44,335 nucleotides of DNA from assembly GCA_945907735.1 (NCBI GenBank), contig CAMDTL010000012.1, positions 1-44,335 on the forward strand, read 5' to 3'. The stretch comes from Methylotenera oryzisoli. Lineage in GTDB: Bacteria; Pseudomonadota; Gammaproteobacteria; Burkholderiales; Methylophilaceae. The notes beneath the pieces were generated by a model, which did not search any database, had not been told where the DNA came from, and saw only the letters and a list, made by a program, of their open reading frames with translations. Positions within the stretch are counted from its first letter, which is position 1; each line of letters starts with the position of its first letter. A program made the position numbers and the translations under genes. Of this stretch, positions 1 through 8,740 are shown piece after piece.

Positions 1-180
1 GTTATCTTGAGTGCCATCTTAAACCAAACAGCTAAGTTAAATTTAATCACTTCGATAAAGAAGCCATTAAACAAGTTAGCTGCGTCTAAGCTGGTTGGTC
101 TCGACCACAAACACCCACACTTATCAGTCGTTCAGTTTGTTAAAGAGCATATTTTAGAAAATAATAACCCCGAAATTTAA
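1..180 (+). CDS. C-terminal fragment of an unidentified protein, possibly a LysR-type regulator
   Basis: An open frame runs from the first base of the window to a TAA at 178-180, so only the last 59 residues are visible and the start lies outside. The stretch LNLITSIKKPLNKLA followed by HPHLSVVQFVKEHIL resembles the last part of the effector domain of LysR-type regulators, where a 'hp.ls..v..f...l' helix closes the protein. This family guess rests on pattern only and is weak. A mismatched hairpin (arms 168-174 and 183-189) directly after the stop could help end transcription. Confidence 0.45.
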   Translation, partial: VILSAILNQTAKLNLITSIKKPLNKLAASKLVGLDHKHPHLSVVQFVKEHILENNNPEI

Positions 181-191
181 CATTCGAGGTT

Positions 192-209
192 AATAATTCT
201 AGAATTATT
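192..209. other. Perfect 18-bp palindrome abutting the tRNA 3' end
   Basis: AATAATTCT is followed at once by its exact reverse complement AGAATTATT. It overlaps the last base of the CCA end of the initiator tRNA, which is read on the minus strand. It could form a short hairpin in the tRNA precursor trailer, relevant to 3' processing or termination, but there is no T-run that would mark a classical terminator. Confidence 0.4.
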
Positions 210-285
210 GGTTGCGGGAACAGGATTTGAACCTGTGACCTTCGGGTTATGAGCCCGACGAGCTGCCAGACTGCTCCATCCCGCG
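209..285 (-). tRNA. Initiator tRNA-fMet (CAU)
   Basis: Read on the minus strand this is a 77-nt cloverleaf with an encoded CCA end. The anticodon loop is CTCATAA with CAT as anticodon. Two initiator hallmarks are visible: three consecutive G-C pairs in the anticodon stem (GGG/CCC) flanking the loop, and a C1-A72 mismatch at the top of the acceptor stem (CGCGGGA at the 5' end, TCCCGCA before ACCA). The T arm carries GGTTCAAATCC. It therefore delivers formyl-methionine at start codons rather than serving elongation. Confidence 0.96.
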
Positions 286-318
286 TCCGATTCGACGTAC
301 TTGACGCCGAGAGGTGAG

Positions 319-348
319 ACTATAGCAAGGTTTTACCTCACCTGTCAA
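319..348 (-). promoter_or_regulatory. Sigma-70 promoter of the initiator tRNA
   Basis: On the minus strand a perfect -35 box TTGACA (343-348) is followed 18 bases later by TATAGT (319-324). Transcription would start about 25 bases upstream of the mature tRNA 5' end at 285, leaving a short leader for RNase P to remove. The strong -35 suits a highly expressed tRNA gene. Confidence 0.7.
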
Positions 349-467
349 ACAAAAACAAAGAATTAAATCGAAGTAGTTGGAATTAAAAAACTAGAAAAAT
401 GATTAGCTAAAATTCTTTTGCGACTTTAATTATGACGGTTTGATGAAAAATATAATTTATTTGCACA

Positions 468-1301
468 CTATTTGCGCAGTAATTGCTGTATTGCCAAGCC
501 AGTCGCCATCAAGCCAAATGGCGCGGTCACGCACACGCTGGAGCCGTAACCGGCGCAATTTAGGCCAGCAATTGAATCATTTTCTATAACACAGGCATCG
601 CCAGAATCCGTATGGACATTGGCTCCCATGGCATCTTCTGTAGGAATTTTTGCATTAGATTTTACCGCTTGTTCATCAGAATATACCGCTTGAATCCCAA
701 ATTTAACTGATTTTTTACTGTTGCTGGCTTTTGGAAAGTTGAAATCGCGGCGCAACAAATTGCGTACTTTTGCCAGCAATTTATCCCCTTGTACATAGGC
801 CAAATCAGCCGTTTTGATTTTGGTCGCATCCAGCCTGCCACCAGCGCCACCCGTAGTGATAAGCGTTATTTTATGCTCACGGCAATATGCTGCAACCGCC
901 ACTTTGGCTTTCACATCGTCAATCGCGTCTAACACAATGTCAAAGCCACGTCCCAGTATATCAGCCACGTTTTCTGGCGTTACAAAATCCTCAATTTCGT
1001 GCACATTTGCTTGTGGATTGATTGCGCGAATGCGTTGCGCCATCGCCGTCACTTTCGCCTTGCCAAATTCGCCCTCGAGCGCGTGAATTTGGCGATTCAC
1101 ATTGCTTTCGGCAATATTATCCAAATCGATTAACGTTATGTTAGCAACCGCGCTGCGCGCCAACGCCTCCGCCGTCCAACTGCCGACACCGCCAATACCA
1201 ATGACGCAAACATGCGAGGCTTGTAATTTAGCCAGCCCCACCACACCGTAAAGCCGCTTAACGCCACCAAATCGACGCTCAAAATCCATTTCAATAGTCA
1301 A
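468..1301 (-). CDS. tcdA: tRNA threonylcarbamoyladenosine dehydratase TcdA (ThiF/E1-like family)
   Basis: TcdA uses ATP to cyclise t6A at position 37 of ANN-decoding tRNAs to ct6A. The protein is about 277 residues. It has the Rossmann nucleotide-binding loop GIGGVGS at residues 35-41, the following acidic LIDLD at 57-61, and the family-typical NVNRQIHAL. The N-terminal RFGGVKRLYG and the mid-protein TTGGAGG match E. coli TcdA (formerly CsdL/YgdL). The frame opens with TTG at 1301, overlapping the acpS stop as TTGA. The first ATG (codon 5, at 1289) is a possible alternative start, and neither has a convincing ribosome site. It is the last gene of the minus-strand block. Confidence 0.93.
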   Translation of the reverse strand: MTIEMDFERRFGGVKRLYGVVGLAKLQASHVCVIGIGGVGSWTAEALARSAVANITLIDLDNIAESNVNRQIHALEGEFGKAKVTAMAQRIRAINPQANVHEIEDFVTPENVADILGRGFDIVLDAIDDVKAKVAVAAYCREHKITLITTGGAGGRLDATKIKTADLAYVQGDKLLAKVRNLLRRDFNFPKASNSKKSVKFGIQAVYSDEQAVKSNAKIPTEDAMGANVHTDSGDACVIENDSIAGLNCAGYGSSVCVTAPFGLMATGLAIQQLLRK

Positions 1302-1675
1302 GTTTCCAACACCACAAATGCAGCTGCTAAATTCTTCTCATCGCTAATGCTGATATGAGTTTTGGTGATGTTTTTGCTATTTAAAAATTGTTGCAACTCG
1401 GAGGCCAAAAGCAGTACTGGCTTACCTAAATCATCATGCGAAACCGCGATATTTTGAAAGGTTGCTGGCGCGCGCAAACCTGTACCCAAAGCCTTTGAAA
1501 ACGCCTCTTTTGCAGCAAAGCGTTTAGCTAAAAAACGTGGTTTTATTTGTGATTCCAAGTAACTTGCAAACTCACGCTGCGCCAAAATACGCCTAGCGAA
1601 ATCATCACCAAATTGCGCGATAGATTCCTCAATTCGAGCAACTTCGACAATGTCTGTACCAATACCGAAAATCAT
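1298..1675 (-). CDS. acpS: Holo-[acyl-carrier-protein] synthase AcpS
   Basis: AcpS transfers the 4'-phosphopantetheine arm of coenzyme A to apo-ACP, which activates fatty-acid synthesis in the cytoplasm. The 125-residue length is normal. The N-terminal GIGTDIVE contains the Mg-binding Asp8, and the second signature AKRFAAKEAFSKALGTG contributes Glu57 and Lys61. The gene lies downstream of pdxJ, the order also found in E. coli. The upstream sequence has no purine-rich ribosome site; instead a TTTTCAC tandem repeat and CACCTCC precede the ATG, so translation may rely on coupling. Confidence 0.96.
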   Translation of the reverse strand: MIFGIGTDIVEVARIEESIAQFGDDFARRILAQREFASYLESQIKPRFLAKRFAAKEAFSKALGTGLRAPATFQNIAVSHDDLGKPVLLLASELQQFLNSKNITKTHISISDEKNLAAAFVVLET

Positions 1676-1681
1676 TTGGAG

Positions 1682-1709
1682 GTGAAAAGTGAAAAGTGAA
1701 AAGTGAAAA
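1682..1709. repeat. Four tandem copies of a 7-bp unit between pdxJ and acpS
   Basis: GTGAAAA is repeated four times without error (TTTTCAC on the coding strand) inside the 40-bp pdxJ-acpS gap, ending about 6 bases before the acpS start codon. Such a short perfect tandem repeat can gain or lose units by replication slippage, and each change would shift the spacing in front of acpS by 7 bases. Confidence 0.9.
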
Positions 1710-1715
1710 GATAAT

Positions 1716-2444
1716 TCAACCGCATGCAGCTTCTTTCATAAGCGCTTTCATTTCTTTCACCGCATTATCCCAACCCACAAAAATAGCATGCGCGACAATG
1801 GCATGACCAATATTCAACTCTTCTATACCTAGAATCGCAGCGATTTCATGCACATTATGGTAATGCAAACCATGGCCCGCATTCACCACCAAGCCTAATT
1901 TCAGTGCATGTGCCACTGCTTGCTTAATACGCGATAGCTCTTTAGTCTTTGTCGCTTCATCTTCCGCATCGGCAAATGTGCCAGTATGCAACTCGATGAC
2001 TGGCGCACCAACTTTTTTGGATGCGTCAATTTGCACAATATCTGGCCCAATGAACAATGAAACACGAATACCTGCAGCGCTCAATTTTTGCACCGATTTT
2101 TGCACCTTGAGGAAATTGCCTGCAACATCCAAACCACCTTCAGTGGTGCGCTCTTCGCGCCGCTCTGGCACCAAACAAACATCTTGCGGCACCACTTCTA
2201 GCGCAATATCGATCATTTCATCTGTCACCGCACATTCAAGATTCATGCGAGTTTGCAGTAAGCCGCGCAACGCGTACACGTCAGCATCTTGCATATGGCG
2301 CCTATCTTCACGCAAATGCAAGGTAATGCTATCTGCACCCGATTGCTCGGCGCGCAACGCAGCCTGCACCACGCTAGGATATTTAGTGCCGCGCGCTTGA
2401 CGAATCGTGGCGACGTGGTCGATATTCACACCTAGTTTAATCAT
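1716..2444 (-). CDS. pdxJ: Pyridoxine 5'-phosphate synthase PdxJ
   Basis: PdxJ condenses 1-deoxyxylulose 5-phosphate with 3-amino-2-oxopropyl phosphate to make pyridoxine 5'-phosphate, the last ring-forming step of the DXP-dependent vitamin B6 pathway. The 242 residues form the expected TIM barrel. Visible landmarks are [16 protein letters not shown] near the N-terminus, HLREDRRH at residues 43-50, TEGGLDVAG, and [11 protein letters not shown] near residue 190. One substrate, DXP, is the product of Dxs, whose gene is also in this window. It lies 11 bases downstream of recO. Confidence 0.97.
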   Translation of the reverse strand: MIKLGVNIDHVATIRQARGTKYPSVVQAALRAEQSGADSITLHLREDRRHMQDADVYALRGLLQTRMNLECAVTDEMIDIALEVVPQDVCLVPERREERTTEGGLDVAGNFLKVQKSVQKLSAAGIRVSLFIGPDIVQIDASKKVGAPVIELHTGTFADAEDEATKTKELSRIKQAVAHALKLGLVVNAGHGLHYHNVHEIAAILGIEELNIGHAIVAHAIFVGWDNAVKEMKALMKEAACG

Positions 2445-2455
2445 TTTGTAATTTT

Positions 2456-3181
2456 CTATATCGTTTGTAAATCAATCAATAACTGCCGCGTATGCAAGGG
2501 CTTATCGCCCAAATAATGCGCCAATAAATAACGCATCAGTTGCTTGCTTTGGCTTTGCGTCTGCGCATTGCTGTAATCGTCACGCGCCATATCTAACAAG
2601 GTTCCCCCGCTCAATTGTACGCCCAATTTAGTGCTTTTTAATTCACAAGCGCCATATTCTGCTTCGTAGCGATAGGTTTTATCTGGCGCAATTTCAGCAT
2701 CATTTTCGTCTTGCAATAATGGTACAGCGTAACCCATTTCTTGCAAAAGTTTTAGCTCAAATCTTCGTAAGGTAGTGGCTGAATCTGTACCGTTTGATAA
2801 AATTTGCAAGGCATTTGCGTAATATTCAAACAAGCTTTCATGCGCATCTTCACGCGGCAGTAAACGTAATAAAAGCTCGTTCATGTAAAAACCACACATC
2901 AGCGCTTCGCCTTTCAGCAAGGTCAGGCCTACGTTCCAGTCTAAACTGTGTAAGGTTTTCAGATCATTCTTGCCAGACCACGCGCCCGCAAGAATTTGAA
3001 ACGATTGTAACATGCCTCGCATGGCGGAGCGCGGTCTGCGCGCGCCTTTTGCCACCGCAGCGATGCGGCCAAATTTTTTGCTAAATAGCTCGACAACTAA
3101 GCTGGTTTCTTTAAAAGGATAAGTGTGCAGCACGTACACAAGTTGATTATCTTGACGATGGGAATCTAATCGAATCGCCAT
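2456..3181 (-). CDS. recO: DNA repair protein RecO
   Basis: RecO works with RecF and RecR to load RecA on SSB-coated single-stranded DNA during gap repair. The protein has 241 residues, the usual size. The N-terminal half carries the OB-fold pattern: [18 protein letters not shown], then [15 protein letters not shown], typical of the family. I chose the ATG at 3181 because its A is shared with the TGA of the upstream gene (TGATG overlap). A TTG one codon earlier is less likely. The era-recO-pdxJ-acpS order is conserved in proteobacteria. Confidence 0.94.
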   Translation of the reverse strand: MAIRLDSHRQDNQLVYVLHTYPFKETSLVVELFSKKFGRIAAVAKGARRPRSAMRGMLQSFQILAGAWSGKNDLKTLHSLDWNVGLTLLKGEALMCGFYMNELLLRLLPREDAHESLFEYYANALQILSNGTDSATTLRRFELKLLQEMGYAVPLLQDENDAEIAPDKTYRYEAEYGACELKSTKLGVQLSGGTLLDMARDDYSNAQTQSQSKQLMRYLLAHYLGDKPLHTRQLLIDLQTI

Positions 3182-3684
3182 CAATCAGACTCAGCTAAAC
3201 TTTGCAACACTTCATCTTCGGCTTTTTGTATCAACAGTGGAACGAGCATTTTAGGCATTCTTGAGGTTTCTGATATTTCTGCACTTGAAAATAAAACCAT
3301 CGCGTATTTAATATCGTCTTCTGCATGCACTGGCGTGAATTTGCCAAAACCGTAGCGGGAATTGCGCATCAACTGCCAAGCGCCTTTGGGTTCGGCATAT
3401 TCTGGTTTATCAAAATAGTATTTAATCTCTTCTGTGGGCAAGCTTTTAAGTGGGTAATCGCCATTATCGGCCAAAATTACCCAGCCCATTTCGCCGTCTT
3501 TATTGGTATTTTTTAACTGATATAAATACCAATCTTGGTCTTCTTTGGCATCACCTTCATACACCAACTGAAACACATTATTAATCGCGCCAGTTTTTTT
3601 GTTTTTGGCAAAATAAATGCCTTGATCGTCCAGTTCGATGGGTTTGCCATAAATCGGCAGATTGAAAATGTTTCTATCAGACAT
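3181..3684 (-). CDS. Conserved-looking protein of unknown function between era and recO
   Basis: A 167-residue soluble protein that I do not recognise. It lacks a signal peptide and membrane segment. It is rich in aromatic residues and acidic/lysine pairs (YFAKNKKTG, EDQDWYLYQLKN, GEMGWVILADNGDYPL, EEIKYYFDKPEY). The C-terminus is helical and acidic (QKAEDEVLQSLAESD). It is coupled to recO by a TGATG overlap and lies 33 bases after era, so it is co-transcribed with them. The codon use and frame are uninterrupted, supporting a real gene. A role tied to RNA or DNA maintenance is only suggested by position. Confidence 0.75.
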   Translation of the reverse strand: MSDRNIFNLPIYGKPIELDDQGIYFAKNKKTGAINNVFQLVYEGDAKEDQDWYLYQLKNTNKDGEMGWVILADNGDYPLKSLPTEEIKYYFDKPEYAEPKGAWQLMRNSRYGFGKFTPVHAEDDIKYAMVLFSSAEISETSRMPKMLVPLLIQKAEDEVLQSLAESD

Positions 3685-3717
3685 TGCGCTTATCCAAAAT
3701 CAAAGTCTATAATTAAA

Positions 3718-4602
3718 TCAATAACCTAGGCTCTTTAACGCCCTTTCGTCATCGGCCCAACCACCTTTAACTTTCACCCAAGTTTCTAAGTAAACTTTAC
3801 TGCCAAACAATTTCTCCATATCCTGACGCGCTTCGGTAGAAATTTGCTTCATTTTCTCACCATTTTTGCCAATTAACATGGGTTTTTGACTGTCTTTATC
3901 CACAATAATTGCTGCGAAAATACGGCGTAAATTTTTTACCACTTCAAACTTTTCGATTTCCACCGTGACTGAGTAAGGAATTTCATCCCCTAATAATCTG
4001 AATATTTTTTCACGTATCAGCTCTGCCGCTAAAAAACGTTCGTTTTTATCGGTCAGCTCGTCTTCACCATAGATAGCGGGCTGTTCTGGCAAGTATTTAC
4101 GGGTTTCTGAGAGTAATTCATCTAAATGCAGGCTCTTTTTCGCACTCACTGGAATGATGCCGACAAACGGATGCAACAAATCAAAATCTTGTATGAGCGG
4201 CAACAAGTTATTTTTGTCGCCCATTAAATCCGATTTATTGACCACCAAAAAAACTGGTTTATCCTTTGGTAGCAAACTCAATACTTTTTTATCCGCGTCA
4301 CCCAATTTCATCGGCTCAATCACAAATAACACAACATCGACTTCTGTCAGCACTTGCGTGACGGTTTTATTAAGGCCTTTGTTGAGCGCATTAAGGTGTT
4401 TTTGCTGAAAACCTGGTGTATCGACAAATATAAATTGTGTGTCCACGGTCGTATGAATACCAAGCAAACGATGACGCGTAGTCTGGGCTTTACGCGAAGT
4501 AATCGCCAACTTCATACCTAAAATATGGTTGAGCAGCGTGGATTTTCCTACATTAGGACGGCCAACAATGGCGACTGTGCCACATCTAAAACTCTCTGTC
4601 AT
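3718..4602 (-). CDS. era: GTPase Era
   Basis: Era is an essential GTPase that binds the 3' end of 16S rRNA and acts in 30S subunit maturation. The 294-residue protein has the G1 loop GRPNVGKST (14-22), the switch region AQTTRHRLLG, G3 DTPG (61-64), G4 NKSD (122-125), and a C-terminal KH domain containing MLIGKNGEKMKQI. The C-terminal LETWVKVKGGWADDE is typical of Era. The ATG overlaps the rnc stop (ATGA), the classical rnc-era coupling. Confidence 0.98.
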   Translation of the reverse strand: MTESFRCGTVAIVGRPNVGKSTLLNHILGMKLAITSRKAQTTRHRLLGIHTTVDTQFIFVDTPGFQQKHLNALNKGLNKTVTQVLTEVDVVLFVIEPMKLGDADKKVLSLLPKDKPVFLVVNKSDLMGDKNNLLPLIQDFDLLHPFVGIIPVSAKKSLHLDELLSETRKYLPEQPAIYGEDELTDKNERFLAAELIREKIFRLLGDEIPYSVTVEIEKFEVVKNLRRIFAAIIVDKDSQKPMLIGKNGEKMKQISTEARQDMEKLFGSKVYLETWVKVKGGWADDERALKSLGY

Positions 4603-5282
4603 TTAGAAATCTTTTCTAAGGCTAATTGCGCAGCTTGTTGTTCGGCAACGCGACGGCTGGTGCCTTCGCCAACCGTTGTAATATTGAGCTTGTCGATGAC
4701 ACATTCCATTTTAAAAGTTTGCGCATGCGCTTCGCCTTCGATTGAAACCACATTATAATCAGCCAGGTCAATTTTCTTACCTTGTAAATATTCTTGCAAC
4801 TGCGATTTTGCGTCTTTATCGATAGTTTTTGGGTCAATATTAGCAAGTTTTTCTTGGTACAGTTTAAGCACCAATGCTTCAGTTGCTAAAAACCCACCAT
4901 CGACATGAACCGCGCCGACGATAGCTTCCAGCGCGTCAGCCAATATAGACGGGCGGCGCCAACCAGCGCTTTTTAGCTCGCCTTCGCCTAGCTTTAGTAC
5001 GTCGCCAACATTCAAACTTAACGCAATTTCGGAGAGCGTGGATTCTTTCACCAGCTGCGCACGTAAACGACTTAAATCACCTTCTGGTAACTTAGAAAAG
5101 CGCTGATAAAGTTGATTGGCGATAATAAAATTAAGCGCACCATCACCCAAAAACTCTAAACGTTCGTTGTTAATGCCGCTAAAACTTCGATGTGTGAGCG
5201 CCTGCGTAAGTAAAGCGGGCGTTTTGAACTGATAGCCAAGGCGATCAATAAAAGTATCTGTAGCCAAGCTGTCTAAGGACAT
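4599..5282 (-). CDS. rnc: Ribonuclease III
   Basis: RNase III cleaves double-stranded RNA, including the 30S rRNA precursor and structured mRNAs. The 227 residues comprise the endonuclease domain with the signature ERLEFLGDGAL (40-50) that holds the metal-binding Glu and Asp. A C-terminal double-stranded RNA binding domain starts near DAKSQLQEYLQGK and ends with SRRVAEQQAAQLALEKI. It sits between DUF4845 and era, giving the common lepB-(DUF4845)-rnc-era order of betaproteobacteria. Confidence 0.98.
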   Translation of the reverse strand: MSLDSLATDTFIDRLGYQFKTPALLTQALTHRSFSGINNERLEFLGDGALNFIIANQLYQRFSKLPEGDLSRLRAQLVKESTLSEIALSLNVGDVLKLGEGELKSAGWRRPSILADALEAIVGAVHVDGGFLATEALVLKLYQEKLANIDPKTIDKDAKSQLQEYLQGKKIDLADYNVVSIEGEAHAQTFKMECVIDKLNITTVGEGTSRRVAEQQAAQLALEKISK

Positions 5283-5293
5283 ATTACCAATGC

Positions 5294-5650
5294 TTATTTT
5301 GCTGAACTGGCATTAAAATCTAAAAGTACGCTGGCGTTTGCCACAATCGGAATAGTGACTTGATATTCGGCGCTTACAACATTGCCAGCTTCGTCTTTTG
5401 CTATCACCAAATCTGAGCCTTTGATAACCGTAACATAGCCTATGTTAGCGCCGTAATCAAACATTTTAACAATTTCTTGCTTACTCATTCCACTAAAATT
5501 ATCTTCACTAGCAATTTTATCAATGATTTTTTTAACGCCAAAAAATTCAATATATGCTGGTGTAACTTTCATGCCCACTATCGTTATACATACAATAGCA
5601 ACGATTACCAACACCAAACCAATAAACGTCATACCCTTTTGTTTTTGCAT
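5294..5650 (-). CDS. DUF4845 family membrane-anchored protein
   Basis: This 118-residue protein has a pilin-like start, MQKQKGMTFIGLVLVIVAIV, with one N-terminal membrane helix (about residues 8-25). A small periplasmic domain follows (KVTPAYIEFFGVKKIIDKIA, then SAEYQVTIPIVANASVLLDF). The size and its position between lepB and rnc match the DUF4845 family of betaproteobacteria, whose function is not established. The resemblance to type IV pilin leaders is superficial, and the location next to signal peptidase I is suggestive only. Confidence 0.85.
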   Translation of the reverse strand: MQKQKGMTFIGLVLVIVAIVCITIVGMKVTPAYIEFFGVKKIIDKIASEDNFSGMSKQEIVKMFDYGANIGYVTVIKGSDLVIAKDEAGNVVSAEYQVTIPIVANASVLLDFNASSAK

Positions 5651-5665
5651 TTTGCCGTTCCAAAA

Positions 5666-6445
5666 TTATTTAATTGAATTGCCAATTCTGCCAAAACCAT
5701 CGAAATTAAACCAGATAAAAAACGCTTTTCCGACCAAATTATGCTCAGGCACAAAGCCCCAAACGCGGCTATCGGCACTGTTATCGCGATTATCACCCAT
5801 GGCAAAATAGCCACCTGCAGGCACTGTAATCACCTCACCATTGAGGAGTTTAGCACCTAGAGAATCGCTGTTGTATTGATTTGGAATATCATGTACTAAA
5901 ATATCGTGCACCACTTCGCCTAGTTGCTCTGTTGATCGGCGAGCGCTAATAATGTTGGCGCCTTGCATTTCATACTCGTAATTTTCTTCAAACTTCACAT
6001 TCAACTTTTCTCCGTTAATAATCAAATGTTTATCTTGGTATTGAATCTTATCGCCAGGCAACCCAACTACGCGTTTGATGTAATCAATAGTCGGATCAGG
6101 TGGGTAGTGAAAAACGAATACATCGCCACGTTTTGGCTGATTCATCTCAAAAAAAGTGTTGTTCAAAATCGGCACGCGCAAGCCATAAGTAAATTTATTC
6201 ACCAAAATATAATCGCCGGCCAATAGCGTTGGCATCATCGAGCCTGAGGGGATTTTGAACGGTTCAACCAAAAATGAACGCAACGCAAATACCAATAAAA
6301 TGACGGGGAAAAAGCTTTTGGCATATTCTACATACCAAGGCTCTGCTTGGTCTGCAGCCCTATTTTTGCGCAACACGGCAATATCTAACAGCCAAACCAA
6401 ACCTGTGATGAGTAAAATAATCACCATGAATAACGCAAAATACAT
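5666..6445 (-). CDS. lepB: Signal peptidase I LepB
   Basis: LepB removes signal peptides from proteins exported by Sec or Tat, acting on the periplasmic face of the inner membrane. The protein has 259 residues. Two N-terminal membrane helices (about 3-22 and 45-60) are followed by the catalytic PSGSMMPTL with the nucleophile at Ser69, the general base Lys124 in DYIKRVVGLPGD, and the box E motif MGDNRDNSADSR. It lies 9 bases downstream of lepA, the conserved lepA-lepB pair. Confidence 0.97.
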   Translation of the reverse strand: MYFALFMVIILLITGLVWLLDIAVLRKNRAADQAEPWYVEYAKSFFPVILLVFALRSFLVEPFKIPSGSMMPTLLAGDYILVNKFTYGLRVPILNNTFFEMNQPKRGDVFVFHYPPDPTIDYIKRVVGLPGDKIQYQDKHLIINGEKLNVKFEENYEYEMQGANIISARRSTEQLGEVVHDILVHDIPNQYNSDSLGAKLLNGEVITVPAGGYFAMGDNRDNSADSRVWGFVPEHNLVGKAFFIWFNFDGFGRIGNSIK

Positions 6446-6454
6446 ACTTAACCT

Positions 6455-8248
6455 TTATTTATCTTCCACACGCAATATCGCTAAAAATGCTTCTTGCGGA
6501 ATTTCTACATTGCCCACTTGTTTCATGCGTTTTTTGCCCTCTTTTTGCTTATCTAATAATTTACGTTTACGCGACACATCGCCGCCGTAACATTTTGCAA
6601 TCACGTTTTTACGCATAGCTTTCACCGTTTCGCGCGCAATAATATTGGCGCCAATCGAAGCCTGTATGGCCACATCAAACATTTGGCGCGGAATCAGCTC
6701 GCGCATTTTGGCCGCCACTTCACGGCCACGACGCACACTATTTTCCCTGTGTACTATCATGCTAAGCGCATCTACGCGCTCGCCGTTCACCATAATATCA
6801 AGTTTCACCAAATCTGCCGCACGAAACTCTAAAAACTCATAATCCATGCTGGCATAACCGCGCGAAACCGATTTTAACTTATCAAAAAAATCCAGCACTA
6901 CTTCATTCAACGGCATTTCGTAGCTCAACATCACTTGCCTGCCCATGTACTGCATATTCTTCTGCAAGCCGCGCTTGCTGTTGCACAGCGTCATCACCGG
7001 GCCCACGTAATCTTGTGGCATCAACAAATGTACATTAATCACTGGCTCGCGCGTTTCCTCCACGCGCGAAGGTTCTGGCAAGCGCGATGGATTTTCGATT
7101 TGCACCACGCTGCCGTCTTTCAACAACAGCTCGTAAACTACTGTTGGCGCAGTGGTAATCAAATCCATGTCGTACTCGCGCTCTAGGCGCTCTTGCACAA
7201 TTTCCATGTGTAGTAAGCCCAAAAACCCGCATCTAAAACCAAAACCAAGCGCTGTTGAATTTTCTGGCTCAAACAACAAGCTGGAATCATTCAGACTGAG
7301 TTTTTCCAGCGCGGTGCGTAACGCTTCAAATTGATTCGATTCCACTGGATATAACCCTGCAAACACTTGTGGCTTCACCTCTTTAAAGCCAGCCAACGGC
7401 TCGGCTGCAGGTTTATCAGTATGCGTCACGGTATCACCCACTTTGGCATCTTCTAGTGATTTAATCCCCGCAATAACAAAGCCTACTTCGCCTGCTAAGA
7501 GTGAAGTTTTTTGCAACGATTTCGGTGTAAATACGCCTACTTGCTCGCATAAATGCTGCGCGCCTGTCGCCATTAAACGAATTTTTTCTTTCGGTCTCAG
7601 CACGCCATCTATCACGCGCACCAGCATCACCACGCCAACGTAATTATCAAACCAAGCATCCACCACCAATGCCTTGAGAGGCGCATCCACATTGCCTCGT
7701 GGTGGTGGTACTTTTGCAATGACCGCTTCTAAAACATCACGCACGCCCAAACCCGTTTTGGCAGAACACAGCACTGCGTCCGAAGCATCAATGCCAATCA
7801 CGTCTTCGATTTCCTGCTTTACGCGCTCAGGGTCGGCCGAAGGCAAATCAATTTTATTCAGCACGGCAGTCACTTCCACGCCTAAATCGAGCGCGGTATA
7901 GCAATTGGCGACACTTTGCGCCTCAACGCCTTGGCTCGCATCCACCACCAACAGCGCGCCTTCGCAGGCAGAAAGCGAGCGTGAAACCTCATAACTAAAG
8001 TCCACATGCCCAGGTGTATCAATCAAATTCAAGTTATAAATCTGCCCATCATTCGCTTTATATTGCAAAGCGGCAGTTTGTGCTTTAATGGTAATGCCAC
8101 GCTCACGCTCAATATCCATAGAATCAAGCACTTGTGCTTCCATTTCGCGATCCTCTAAGCCGCCACAGAGATGAATAATACGATCAGCCAAGGTAGATTT
8201 ACCGTGGTCAATATGCGCGATAATGGAGAAATTACGGATGTTTTTCAT
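6455..8248 (-). CDS. lepA: Elongation factor 4 (LepA)
   Basis: LepA is a ribosome-associated translational GTPase implicated in 30S biogenesis and in recovery from stalled states. At 597 residues it is full length. The G domain shows [10 protein letters not shown] (11-20), DTPGH (77-81) and NKID (131-134). The distinctive C-terminal domain is intact, including [20 protein letters not shown]. An ATG at 8248 opens the frame. Its upstream gap holds two direct 16-bp repeats and a GC-rich hairpin that may matter for expression. Confidence 0.98.
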   Translation of the reverse strand: MKNIRNFSIIAHIDHGKSTLADRIIHLCGGLEDREMEAQVLDSMDIERERGITIKAQTAALQYKANDGQIYNLNLIDTPGHVDFSYEVSRSLSACEGALLVVDASQGVEAQSVANCYTALDLGVEVTAVLNKIDLPSADPERVKQEIEDVIGIDASDAVLCSAKTGLGVRDVLEAVIAKVPPPRGNVDAPLKALVVDAWFDNYVGVVMLVRVIDGVLRPKEKIRLMATGAQHLCEQVGVFTPKSLQKTSLLAGEVGFVIAGIKSLEDAKVGDTVTHTDKPAAEPLAGFKEVKPQVFAGLYPVESNQFEALRTALEKLSLNDSSLLFEPENSTALGFGFRCGFLGLLHMEIVQERLEREYDMDLITTAPTVVYELLLKDGSVVQIENPSRLPEPSRVEETREPVINVHLLMPQDYVGPVMTLCNSKRGLQKNMQYMGRQVMLSYEMPLNEVVLDFFDKLKSVSRGYASMDYEFLEFRAADLVKLDIMVNGERVDALSMIVHRENSVRRGREVAAKMRELIPRQMFDVAIQASIGANIIARETVKAMRKNVIAKCYGGDVSRKRKLLDKQKEGKKRMKQVGNVEIPQEAFLAILRVEDK

Positions 8249-8266
8249 GTTTTACTTTTAGGCTTT

Positions 8267-8305
8267 ACAAATAAATAAAGCGTTGTTCTACAAATAATTA
8301 AAGCG
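8267..8305. repeat. Two direct 16-bp repeats upstream of lepA
   Basis: ACAAATAAATAAAGCG (8267-8282) and ACAAATAATTAAAGCG (8290-8305) differ at one base and are spaced by 23 bases centre to centre, about two helical turns. They lie 19-57 bases before the lepA start. The arrangement could be a paired protein-binding site or a small duplication. Confidence 0.7.
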
Positions 8306-8321
8306 CATTTGTGCGCTTTTT
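8300..8321 (+). terminator. Possible hairpin terminator (plus-strand orientation)
   Basis: AAAGCGCA (8300-8307), a TTTG loop, and TGCGCTTT (8312-8319) form an 8-bp stem followed by two more T residues, so the plus-strand product would end in five U. No plus-strand gene lies to its left, so it would stop only antisense transcription from lepA. On the minus strand it lies in the lepA leader or upstream of its promoter. Confidence 0.4.
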
Positions 8322-8406
8322 CAATTGCCGTGATTTTACTACAAATGCTTGATTAACTTGTCATTAATTGTGTAGTTTGTTTGGTAATTGGCGATATAAT
8401 TTACGC

Positions 8407-8736
8407 ATGGTACAGACTTTCCACGCACATATTTGCTTCTCTGCGGATGAAACCATACTTGCAACAACAGTGCGTGAAAATATCATCGAGGCGCTTCCGC
8501 AACTCACCTACATAGGCCCACTGACTCCCATCCCCATCTGCTCGCACACCAAGCCCATGTTTGAGATTCACATTCCCGCATTTATAAAAAATTACGCATT
8601 GGCATGCATTGACGGGCTGCGAGAATAACTTGCTGTGTTAGCTCAGCCGGTGCAATACAATGAGCTTGAAGCGCATACCCCTTCTGCCGTTTGGTCGGTC
8701 ACTAAACTCCCCTTGAAATTAGACGTATTAAAATAA
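8407..8736 (+). pseudogene. DOPA 4,5-dioxygenase-family gene with a premature in-frame stop
   Basis: The frame from the ATG at 8407 reads MVQTFHAHICFSADE..., then SHTKPMFEIHIP, the N-terminal pattern of the small DOPA 4,5-dioxygenase family (FHAH, GPH..PMF). It meets TAA at 8626-8628. The same frame then continues without a shift through LAVLAQPVQYNELEAHT and PSAVWSVTKLPLKLDVL to a TAA at 8734-8736. That stretch matches the family's 'vLvHP.tgddl.dHt..a.wlg..lpl' C-terminus. A single nonsense change therefore splits an otherwise intact 109-residue protein. A TATAAT at 8395-8400 lies just 6 bases before the ATG, so the message might be leaderless. Inactivation looks recent; readthrough cannot be excluded. 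Confidence 0.75.
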
Positions 8737-8740
8737 TAGA

